Assembly (NCBI GenBank): GCA_039028975.1
Contig: JBCCHB010000033.1
Span: forward strand, 52,197 to 116,196
Source of the DNA: JAHBNG01 sp039028975
GTDB lineage: Bacteria > Chloroflexota > Anaerolineae > Caldilineales > Caldilineaceae
Direction: 5' to 3'
Length of the DNA: 64,000 bases
Notes under the pieces: generated by a model
Seen by the model: only the letters and a program-made list of their open reading frames with translations
Database searches by the model: none
Told to the model about the DNA's origin: nothing
Program-made: the position numbers and the translations under genes
Shown here: positions 54,677 to 62,154 of the stretch, in pieces
Layout: each line of letters starts with the position of its first letter
Numbering within the stretch: the stretch's first letter is position 1

Positions 54677-57070
54677 TTAGGAAGCGCTCTCCTGGATACT
54701 TTTCTCAATCGTGTGAACCAACGAGTGAATCGACGCAAAATCCGTCTGCAATTCTGCTCCACTGAGGAATTTCTGAGTTTGGTTGCGGAGATTTAACAGA
54801 ACGTAATGCCATCGATGTTTTACAGGTTCTGTAATGGCTAGTGCCTTATCTAGAATTTGAAGTGCATCGACATGTGCGTACTTGAGTAGTGCGTTACGCC
54901 CCTCTTGAATCAGATAGTTTAGCGCCATCTCGCTGTGACCAGCTTGGTGATAGTGATTCACAAGCAGTTCAATTTTGCTTATTGGGCCGTCTATCGCAGG
55001 ATCAATTGCCTTATCTATCATCCAATCTGTAATGAGCTCATGGTAAGTGCGGCGTTCCCTCTTCAATATGCGCTCGTAACAGACTTGTTGAAGAAGAAGA
55101 TGCTTGAAGTTGAATTGGGTGCAATTTTCAAAAAGAGAGTGCTCATTCTGAACGATGAGATGTTTCTGCTTCAGTGTTTTCAATCTGGCAGCGATGCTCA
55201 TGGGTTTGCTCTCATCAAGATTCTCTATGATGTGTTCGATAGCCTCACCCCAGAAGGTCTGGCCAACGGTTGAAGCGAGAAGGAGTATTTGAAGTTCATC
55301 TACTGGAAGGCTATCTAACTGGGCTTCTAGCATACTGATGAGGGTAGTAGGGACTTTGTTAAACTCTAGTCGCTTGGGGTGGACGACCCAATTCTCAGTT
55401 CTCTTTTGAATAACCTGATCGTTGACCAACATTTTGATAAACTCTTCAATATGATAGGGTATTCCTTCGGCACGTCCAATGACCATCTCATATAGTTCTT
55501 CGGGGACATCAACAGCCCTATAGAGAATCGCATTGATAAGTGTGCGACTTTCCGCTCGGGATAGGGGTAGAAGCGTATGTTGAGCACAAAATCGTGTCTC
55601 TTGACACCAGGTCGGATGGTCTTCCAAGAAACAGGGACGAGCTGTACAGATAATCATCAAAATCTCATGATTGGCACTTTCTGCCGTCTCACGCAGGAGT
55701 TCTAAAGATTCCTGGTCAGCCCAGTGAATGTCTTCAATAAGAAAGACCGTTGGCTCGGTAAAGCTAACAGCCTTAAAAAATTGAATTAAGTACTTGCGGG
55801 CTTGTATTTGCCATTTTTCCGAAGCAACGGAATCTTCATCAGGAACTACGGTCTGATTTGCTCGGGGCTGATTTGCTCGGGGCTGATTTGATGGAGCCTG
55901 AGCTACGGGGGCCTGTTTAACCTGAATAGAAATTGGCGGGCAGCCGATCAAAGAGCCGATCTGGTGGGCACGGTCCAAAATGTCTGACTCAGGTTCCCAT
56001 TCATTGAAAAAACCCAACTCCATCTTTTGCTGAATGGCTTCAGGTGAATCGCTTTCATTTACACCAAACCGTTGAAAGAGCAATTCGCGCAACAGATAGT
56101 AGGGAACATGGGCTGCCTCTTGGCGCGCTTTCACCTTGAATGTGCTCGTTCGCCATGATTGGGACTCTACCCAGCTATTAAACTCAAAAAGTAGGCGCGA
56201 TTTCCCTATACCGGCCTCCCCCACAATGGTCGTAAATTGAGGGCAATTCTCCAATATCGCTTCAAAGAAGTGCTCTTGCAAGAAATGTAAGGCATCCCCG
56301 CGCCCAATCATGGGAGTCTTGACTCCTTCTATCTCTTGTTGCTCTAGCCGAAACTGTTGGGGGCGGGCGCGCTGGACTAGGTAGGTAGCCAAGGGTTTCG
56401 ATTTGCCCTTGACGCTAATCGGATCCCGCTCACGCAGCTCAAATAGGCCACGCACATGCAAAAAGGTTGAGTGGGAGATTAGAATATTTCCCAGGGGGGC
56501 AGCCTTTTCCAGTCGATGGGCGGTGTTGACGGTATCACCAATGGCTGTAAACTCACAAGTTGTTCCCACCACGCCCAGGATGGCTGGACCTGTATTGATC
56601 CCAATCCGTACATTAATCGGTGAGTCTACATTTTCGAGTTCGGGCATATTTTCGTAGAGTTCAGTTCGCCAGTCGCAAACCGAACGCTGCATGGCTAACG
56701 CGGCCCGCACGGCTCGCTCGGGGTCGTCCTCCCTTGTCTGTTCAATGCCCCAAATGGCCATCACGGCATCGCCTATATGTTTGTCGATAGTACCACCATG
56801 TTCGACGATGACTGTGTCGAGATGGACCCATAGAGACTGCACAATGTTGCGCACATCCTCGGCATCCAACCCCTCACTCATGCTAGTAAAGTTGGAAATA
56901 TCGGCAAACAAGACGGTCACTTGTTTGCGACGCTCTTGAGAACTCGATATATTTATATTCAGTTCTTGACGGAGGGGACCTATGGCCGCATCGACAACGA
57001 CATCGCTTAGGAGGCTGCGATGGCTTTCTAAAAACGCAATAGTGGATTCTAGTTGATACTGCTTATTCAT
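54677..57070 (-). CDS. Class III adenylate/guanylate cyclase with AAA ATPase domain
   Basis: The 797 residues begin with a short helical part, then a cyclase domain (about 48-235): VTVLFADISNF with metal Asp57, HIGDAVMAIWG with Asp101, and VRIGINTGPAILGVVG. The AAA/STAND ATPase has GEAGIGKSRLLFEF near residue 280 and VFLIEDIHWADQ. A QPRANQPRANQ tandem sits near 395. The helical C-terminal part lacks clear TPRs and is shorter than in many homologues. It probably makes cAMP in response to an internal signal. Confidence 0.88.
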   Translation of the reverse strand: MNKQYQLESTIAFLESHRSLLSDVVVDAAIGPLRQELNINISSSQERRKQVTVLFADISNFTSMSEGLDAEDVRNIVQSLWVHLDTVIVEHGGTIDKHIGDAVMAIWGIEQTREDDPERAVRAALAMQRSVCDWRTELYENMPELENVDSPINVRIGINTGPAILGVVGTTCEFTAIGDTVNTAHRLEKAAPLGNILISHSTFLHVRGLFELRERDPISVKGKSKPLATYLVQRARPQQFRLEQQEIEGVKTPMIGRGDALHFLQEHFFEAILENCPQFTTIVGEAGIGKSRLLFEFNSWVESQSWRTSTFKVKARQEAAHVPYYLLRELLFQRFGVNESDSPEAIQQKMELGFFNEWEPESDILDRAHQIGSLIGCPPISIQVKQAPVAQAPSNQPRANQPRANQTVVPDEDSVASEKWQIQARKYLIQFFKAVSFTEPTVFLIEDIHWADQESLELLRETAESANHEILMIICTARPCFLEDHPTWCQETRFCAQHTLLPLSRAESRTLINAILYRAVDVPEELYEMVIGRAEGIPYHIEEFIKMLVNDQVIQKRTENWVVHPKRLEFNKVPTTLISMLEAQLDSLPVDELQILLLASTVGQTFWGEAIEHIIENLDESKPMSIAARLKTLKQKHLIVQNEHSLFENCTQFNFKHLLLQQVCYERILKRERRTYHELITDWMIDKAIDPAIDGPISKIELLVNHYHQAGHSEMALNYLIQEGRNALLKYAHVDALQILDKALAITEPVKHRWHYVLLNLRNQTQKFLSGAELQTDFASIHSLVHTIEKSIQESAS

Positions 57071-57195
57071 ATACTCCTCAATAATTCACTGGATCATAAG
57101 TATATTGCCTAAGCGCACAGTAGTCATGGTACATTTGACTGAATATCGTCCAATTATACCCTATCAATATTATCCCATAACGGTTGCCCACTGGA

Positions 57196-57225
57196 TTGTT
57201 ACATCCTAAATTGGTAAAGTAAAAT
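57196..57225 (+). promoter_or_regulatory. Promoter implying leaderless mRNA for the SASA gene
   Basis: TTGTTA (57196-57201), an 18-bp spacer and TAAAAT (57220-57225). Transcription should begin within a few bases of ATG 57234, which has no ribosome site. Confidence 0.5.
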
Positions 57226-57233
57226 AGCGACTT

Positions 57234-60026
57234 ATGCCCAAAAATCATCTTGTCCTAATGTTCGTCTCTCTAATACTTTTGTTACACCACGCATGGCAAC
57301 GCCCTCAACAGGTCTCATCTGCTACACTTTATGTTGCGTCTTCTGCTTTGTTCTCTGGATTCTCTACTGAGGGGGTCGCTACTGAAGCGTCTGCACTTGT
57401 TTCAAAAAATGGCGGTGAGCCAGCCGTCAACTTTGACGCAATCCCCCAAAACTTCCAGGTAACTCCGCGAAACACAGATACAAATATGGCCACACTCTCC
57501 ATTCTTGGCTCCGTAGAAGAACCAGGGCAGCTTATGATCATTGCGCGACTCTTTCAAGGAGAGTCTGGAGCGACGGGAGCTGGACAGTGCAATGAGGCCA
57601 ATGAGGGGAGTGCATATCAAGTCCGTAGCCAGGCCCTAACCTACAGCAGCAACCGTGCCCCGTTTACGCTGTCTCTATCTCTGGAAGCAGCGCTTATCAA
57701 CTACCAGCTTGAGATCTGTCTCCAGAATGGAGGTGGCGCAACGCTGGTCAGGGAAATAACGGACTTGGCCGCAGGAGATATTTTTCTGATACAGGGACAA
57801 TCGAATGCCAACGCCGAGATTCGACCTGATAGCAGCAGTGCGAATGGAAACCAGAGCGACTTTGTGCGCTCATTTGGCTACAGGGAAACAAGTTTTAACC
57901 CTGATACGGATAGCAGCACATCCGTCAGAAATATTCAAAACAATGCTCAGTGGTTTCGGGCGGAAGGAGATGCACGCAATGGTCCGGGAGCGGTGGGCCA
58001 ATGGGGGCTGCGACTGGGACGCAAAATTGTTGACGAGATTGGCGTTCCGGTAGGCATCATCAACAATGCCGTCTCGAGCACTACGATTGAGCAGCATCAA
58101 CGGGACGACACCAATCCGGCTCGACTCTCTGGCTTCCGCAGTGGGGGAATTTATGGCAGGCTGTTGTGGCGCGCCCAACGGGCAAATGTGGCTCAATATG
58201 CTCGGGCCATGATTTGGCATCAAGGCGAGTCGGATGCCGGAAACTCGGTTGCATATTCGGACAATTTTCAGGCTCTCTATGATGACTGGATGACCGATTA
58301 TCCAGGGTTAGAGAAGGTCTACATTCACCAGATCCGTAACGTTGAGGGGCTTTGCGGCAGTCATGATCCGCTGCTCAGGGAAGCCCAACGCCTGCTTGTC
58401 GATGACCCTACAATGCCCCTCATTTCGCTTATGTCTACTACCGGTATCGATACGCAGGTGGATGGCTGCCACTTCCCATACACCGATGGCTACCAGATCA
58501 TGGGGGACAATCTCTTTCGCCTGATGGCGAGGGATCTCTATGAGGATCTGAATGCGCAGAGCGACGAAATAACTGACATAACAGATGTGGAGGCCCCCAA
58601 CGTCGACTACGCTTACTTTAGCAATGCCAACCGGCAACAAGTTACATTGGTCATGCGTGCCCAAGGCGACACACTATCATGGAATCGGGGGGCGGATACC
58701 AGCAACGGCCCCGAGGATGATTTTGGCTTTAGTCAAGCGGGTGTCGAAGTTGATTCGGGCAGCACCGCGGGACATATGGTACGCCTCAATCTAAATCAGG
58801 CAGCGGCTCAGGGTACCACCATCCACTATTTTGGTCACCCTGGCGTCAACCCACCGACCAATGATGTCAGGGCTGGCGACTGGATTGTCAACGCAAATGG
58901 CGTGGGCATGTTAGCGTTTTTCAACGTTCCCATAGCTGTCGATATCCCTACTGTACAGCGACTAGCGCCTGCTGAACCCGTCACCACGTTTCGCCAAACG
59001 CCAGTTGAGATTAGTTACCGCGCTACGGATCTGGATGGCATTGATACCATCCAGATTTGGGTGGGGGCGGAGCTTATCTATGAAAAGAGTGAGGCCGAAC
59101 TAAAGACTGAAGTAATGGAACAGACCAGTTGGCTACCAACTGCATTGGGAGAACAGCCCCTGGTTGTTCAAGCCTTGGATAGAAGAGGAGCCTCAGCCCG
59201 TTCATCTTCTATTCTGGTCGATGTCACGAATCGAGTGCCGACCGTTTCGGTCCTTTCCCCCCAGGCAGGTACGACGTTTGTTCTAGGTGAAGAGACGATT
59301 TTGCTGAGTGCGGAGCCAATCGATATGGATGGTCGCATTGCTACAGTCAGCTTCTGGGTCGATGAGAATGCGCTAACAACCCTCTCTGCCCCGCCGTGGG
59401 AACTTGAGTGGACGGATCCATCAGTCGGGCAGCACAATTTCTATGTGCAAGCTACGGATAATGATGGTGGTGTTAGTACCTCTTCTACTGTGCCATTTGA
59501 ACTCCTCTCACCGACGCCCACGTCCACGGCATCGCCTAGTCCCATGGCGACGGCAACAGCTACGAACACGCCGACTCCTACCTCAACATCTACAGCCACA
59601 GTGCCACCGACAGCAATGCCAACATCGACACTGGAGCCATCGGAGACACCTACTGTCGTACCGTCGCCAACCGCCACCCTTGTACCAGCCGCCCTTCAAA
59701 TTGTGCCGACTCTTGGCGCACCAGGCAGTCATTTCGTCTTATCTGGCACAGGGTTTACGCCAAGCGATCAAGAAGCCATTTATGTCAATCAAAGCCAGGT
59801 GGGGATCATTTCAGTCGAATCCACAGGAAGCTTTAGGGTCAGTTTGGTAACCAACTTTGGAACTGTATCAGGAAGCTATCTCGTCCAGGTGGGCAATGAG
59901 CAGATAACCTATCAAGTGGACACTGCTGCGGAAAGAATTGGTCCGCAAGGGCAGTTGATTGAAATTCTGGTGCCAAGATTGGGAGAAGAAGGAAGTATAA
60001 TTTTCTTGCCTCTTCTTAGTCAGTAG
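57234..60026 (+). CDS. Secreted SASA-type carbohydrate esterase with Ig-like and Pro/Thr-rich regions
   Basis: The 930 residues start with a signal peptide (about 1-28). The SASA/CE6-like SGNH esterase domain has Ser in DIFLIQGQSNANAEI, Gly/Asn blocks, MIWHQGESDAGN, and an Asp/His pair in DGCHFPYTDGYQ (about 180-425). Two Ig-like modules follow (about 580-760), then a Pro/Thr/Ser linker of PTPTSTSTA type and an IPT/TIG-like module. It ends EGSIIFLPLLSQ. It probably removes acetyl groups from extracellular polysaccharide. The C-terminal hydrophobic-Pro end is shared with the cohesin proteins. Confidence 0.8.
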   Translation: MPKNHLVLMFVSLILLLHHAWQRPQQVSSATLYVASSALFSGFSTEGVATEASALVSKNGGEPAVNFDAIPQNFQVTPRNTDTNMATLSILGSVEEPGQLMIIARLFQGESGATGAGQCNEANEGSAYQVRSQALTYSSNRAPFTLSLSLEAALINYQLEICLQNGGGATLVREITDLAAGDIFLIQGQSNANAEIRPDSSSANGNQSDFVRSFGYRETSFNPDTDSSTSVRNIQNNAQWFRAEGDARNGPGAVGQWGLRLGRKIVDEIGVPVGIINNAVSSTTIEQHQRDDTNPARLSGFRSGGIYGRLLWRAQRANVAQYARAMIWHQGESDAGNSVAYSDNFQALYDDWMTDYPGLEKVYIHQIRNVEGLCGSHDPLLREAQRLLVDDPTMPLISLMSTTGIDTQVDGCHFPYTDGYQIMGDNLFRLMARDLYEDLNAQSDEITDITDVEAPNVDYAYFSNANRQQVTLVMRAQGDTLSWNRGADTSNGPEDDFGFSQAGVEVDSGSTAGHMVRLNLNQAAAQGTTIHYFGHPGVNPPTNDVRAGDWIVNANGVGMLAFFNVPIAVDIPTVQRLAPAEPVTTFRQTPVEISYRATDLDGIDTIQIWVGAELIYEKSEAELKTEVMEQTSWLPTALGEQPLVVQALDRRGASARSSSILVDVTNRVPTVSVLSPQAGTTFVLGEETILLSAEPIDMDGRIATVSFWVDENALTTLSAPPWELEWTDPSVGQHNFYVQATDNDGGVSTSSTVPFELLSPTPTSTASPSPMATATATNTPTPTSTSTATVPPTAMPTSTLEPSETPTVVPSPTATLVPAALQIVPTLGAPGSHFVLSGTGFTPSDQEAIYVNQSQVGIISVESTGSFRVSLVTNFGTVSGSYLVQVGNEQITYQVDTAAERIGPQGQLIEILVPRLGEEGSIIFLPLLSQ

Positions 60027-60171
60027 AGGTGTTTCAGCTAGAAAAGTTTTTAGCGATTCAACCACCAGCCAGAATCTGGCCATATTTCGGGGACAAGTCT
60101 TATTGTCTCCGACACTGATATGTGCTAGGTTTATGTAAGTTCTATCCCTTGGTTCTGGTACACGACGCAAA

Positions 60172-60218
60172 AAGAGCCGATGACCAGCTGCTAAAATGAT
60201 AGCTAGTCATCGGCTCTT
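60172..60218 (-). terminator. Rho-independent terminator ending the peptide array
   Basis: AAGAGCCGATGAC is perfectly inverted (60206-60218 with 60172-60184), 13 bp. On the minus strand it is followed by TTT, giving a CTCTTTTTG tail. It begins 29 bases after the stop of the last array gene and fits a strong terminator for the minus-strand array. Confidence 0.85.
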
Positions 60219-60246
60219 GCATTGGATAAGAGAAATCTTCAAGATC

Positions 60247-60399
60247 CTAGTAGCAGATGCGTACCCAGCGGCAGACCCACCAGCAGACATTCCACCAGCC
60301 AATTCGCCGACAATACCTGTACCAACGTGGGCGCCAGATACACCACTTCATCTCATGTCGGGATTCCAGTTCTTCAATGGAGAAATTTTCGTTGCTCAT
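60247..60399 (-). CDS. RiPP-like precursor peptide, copy 1 (variant core)
   Basis: The 50-residue product is preceded by AAAAAGGAAAC. Leader: MSNENFSIEELESRHEMK, as in the other copies. The core (19-50) differs at 11 positions, including Pro24, Trp26, Tyr29, Trp40, Trp41 and Cys43, so it has eight Trp and five Cys (20, 30, 39, 43, 49), while C20, C30, RRIGWWN (31-37), C39 and RWVRICY (44-50) are kept. It is the last gene of the array, before the terminator. Conserved leader with divergent core is the usual mark of ribosomal peptide precursors. No modification enzyme is in view; an unmodified cationic antimicrobial or disulfide peptide is the alternative. Confidence 0.75.
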   Translation of the reverse strand: MSNENFSIEELESRHEMKWCIWRPRWYRYCRRIGWWNVCWWVCRWVRICY

Positions 60400-60532
60400 G
60401 ATCTGTTTCCTTTTTGTTCTATCGGGGGATAGTCATTAGTTGAATAGTTGGTTGATTTGTTGTTCTTTCATCAGTTGGGGTGCCGCAATTGGGGGGAGAG
60501 TGGCAACCCATCTTGGTACCTTCATCTAAGGC

Positions 60533-60685
60533 TTAGTAGCAGATGCGAACCCATCGCCAGATGTAGTAGCAGAAGTTCCACCAGCCGATGCGACGGCAAA
60601 CTCGGTAGGCTCGCAGGCGCCAGAAGCACCATTTCATCTCATGTCGGGATTCCAGTTCTTCGATGGAGAAATTTTCGTTGCTCAT
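60533..60685 (-). CDS. RiPP-like precursor peptide, copy 2
   Basis: The 50 residues have leader MSNENFSIEELESRHEMK (net acidic) and a 32-residue core with six Trp, four Tyr, seven Arg and four Cys (20, 30, 39, 49) and no Ser, Thr, Asp, Glu or Lys. Absence of Ser/Thr argues against lanthipeptide or thiopeptide chemistry; Cys or aromatic cross-links are conceivable. It is identical in protein sequence to copy 4 but differs by several silent bases, so the repeat is under coding constraint. A hairpin (GGGTTGCC...GGCACCCC) follows about 25 bases after the stop. Confidence 0.78.
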   Translation of the reverse strand: MSNENFSIEELESRHEMKWCFWRLRAYRVCRRIGWWNFCYYIWRWVRICY

Positions 60686-60818
60686 GGTTTGTTTCCTTTT
60701 TGTTCTATCGGGGGATAGTCATTAGTTGAATAGTTGGTTGATTTGTTGTTCTTTCATCAGTTGGGTTGCCGCAATTGGGGGGACAGCGGCAACCCATCTT
60801 GGTACCTTCATCTAAGGT

Positions 60819-60971
60819 TTAGTAGCAGATGCGTACCCATCTCCAGATGTAGTAGCAGAAGTTCCACCAGCCGATTCGACGGCAAACTCGATACGCTCGT
60901 AAGCGCCAGAAGCACCACTTCATTTCATGTCGGGATTCCAGTTCTTCGATTGAAAAGCTTTCGTTGCTCAT
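60819..60971 (-). CDS. RiPP-like precursor peptide, copy 3
   Basis: Same 50-residue plan. Asn5 is Ser here; the core equals copies 2 and 4. Start codons of copies 1, 2 and 3 lie 286 bp apart. RBS AAAAAGGAAAC and the post-stop hairpin (GGGTTGCC...GGCAACCC, eight perfect pairs) are present. Confidence 0.78.
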   Translation of the reverse strand: MSNESFSIEELESRHEMKWCFWRLRAYRVCRRIGWWNFCYYIWRWVRICY

Positions 60972-61094
60972 GGTCTGTTTCCTTTTTGTTCTATCAGGGG
61001 ATATACAATTGTTGATTCATCAGTTAATTGGTTGGTTGTGGGCTGCCAAAATCGGGGGAGAGTGGCAACCCACCATGGTACTTTCATCTAAGGC

Positions 61095-61247
61095 TTAGTA
61101 GCAGATGCGTACCCATCTCCAGATGTAGTAGCAGAAGTTCCACCAGCCGATTCGGCGGCAAACTCGGTACGCTCGTAAGCGCCAGAAGCACCACTTCATC
61201 TCATGTCGGGATTCCAATTCTTCGATGGAGAAATTTTCGTTGCTCAT
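61095..61247 (-). CDS. RiPP-like precursor peptide, copy 4 (first in transcript)
   Basis: The first gene of the array on the minus strand. The protein equals copy 2. RBS AAAAAGGAAAC lies a few bases before ATG 61247. The spacing to copy 3 is 276 bp, ten less than the other intervals. The post-stop hairpin is GGGTTGCC with GGCAGCCC, kept by a G-U pair. A possible -10 TATACT lies at 61366-61361, about 115 bases upstream, with no obvious -35. Confidence 0.78.
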   Translation of the reverse strand: MSNENFSIEELESRHEMKWCFWRLRAYRVCRRIGWWNFCYYIWRWVRICY

Positions 61248-61358
61248 GGTTTGTTTCCTTTTTATTGAATTAGGTAGGATATGTAAGGCGTGAATGTGTG
61301 GGTAATGCGGTAGCCTTCAAGGGTTATTGTTTCTTGAAGTTGGTTATTCTTGCTGTAA

Positions 61359-61532
61359 TCAGTATAGTGAATTGATTGTACGAATTTTAGATTCGTTTTC
61401 TATCAACGTGGTGATTTCTTCTGTTAAATCTTGCGGTAGCTGATAGATAAACAATCTGTTAACTTCTACCAGGTTAATTTTGTCCTGAATTTCGTCAAAA
61501 TCAGCCTGGGATACTCTATGCAATGAGGACAA
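61359..61532 (-). CDS. Possible 57-residue ORF or gene remnant upstream of the array
   Basis: A minus-strand frame from TTG 61532 to TGA at 61361-61359 has protein-like composition (HRVSQADFDEIQDKINLVEV, QLPQDLTEEITTLIENES). It has no clear ribosome site. Hairpin element copy C lies just upstream, so it may be the 3' part of a gene cut by that insertion. Homology unknown. Confidence 0.3.
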   Translation of the reverse strand: MSSLHRVSQADFDEIQDKINLVEVNRLFIYQLPQDLTEEITTLIENESKIRTINSLY

Positions 61533-61548
61533 TTTTTATCTGGCCATC

Positions 61549-61633
61549 TATACTGTGGTCGCTTTGAAAACAGGTGTTTTCCGAAGCTCTACCAGAATAA
61601 GTAAACACCTGTTTTCAAACGGAGCTGAGAATA
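61549..61633 (-). repeat. 85-bp hairpin element, copy C (MITE-like)
   Basis: It begins TATACTGTGGTCGCTTTG and ends AACGGAGCTGAGAATA, inverse orientation to copies A, B and D. The stem GAAAACAGGTGTTT pairs perfectly with AAACACCTGTTTTC. Confidence 0.75.
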
Positions 61634-62154
61634 GAAGTTCTGGTAGAAGTTAGGGGCGGCTACTCACGCCCCATGACAGCCTTTAGGGTAGGAAAGTTTA
61701 TGTCGATTTGTTCGCCGCCGAATGAAATCGGCCAGCGTATTTGGTGCTTTGTATTCTCTTGTTAATGTGCGCTGTTGTGGTCATATTGTACTTGGGCAAC
61801 TTGCTAAAAAATAGGCCGTGGTTCTAACAGAAAGGGAATCTTTTCTGTAATTTTTGTTGGTATACAATAGGAAGTTAGCTGTAGTTCTGGCCTTGCCAGA
61901 GTGCAGTAAGGTGTGTCCCCAATTCTGGGATGTACCCAGTGCTGTACGGTTCTTTGCATTCGCATAATCATTATGCTAAAATTTTCTTTTAAACAGAACG
62001 CTTGTGCTTTTTCTACAACATACTTGTCAACTTACTCTCGCTAAGGAATCAAGATTCAATAAAACCCGAGACTTCAAACCTGTCATCTCAAGTACCCGAG
62101 AGATCTTACATTGGTTTTATTAAAATCTCGTTCCTAAGTCTGCCAAACCAGCTT
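61634..62154. other. Gene-free stretch before jetA
   Basis: No gene supported. A GGGGCGGCTACTCACGCCCC short palindrome lies near 61652. An open frame from 62002 runs into jetA but lacks a ribosome site and family-like sequence. Confidence 0.4.

Noticed and set aside
60400..60532. 29-codon second gene in each array spacer
   Set aside because: The frame is broken in the spacer after copy 4 while the RNA hairpin is kept, so structure explains the conservation better; kept only as a note.
60247..61247. CRISPR-like array
   Set aside because: The repeat unit is about 286 bp, codes for protein, and has no short unique spacers.
60196..61273. Plus-strand open frames of 78-93 codons across the peptide array
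   Set aside because: They repeat only because the opposite-strand genes repeat; they lack ribosome sites, and silent differences fall in the minus-strand third codon positions.
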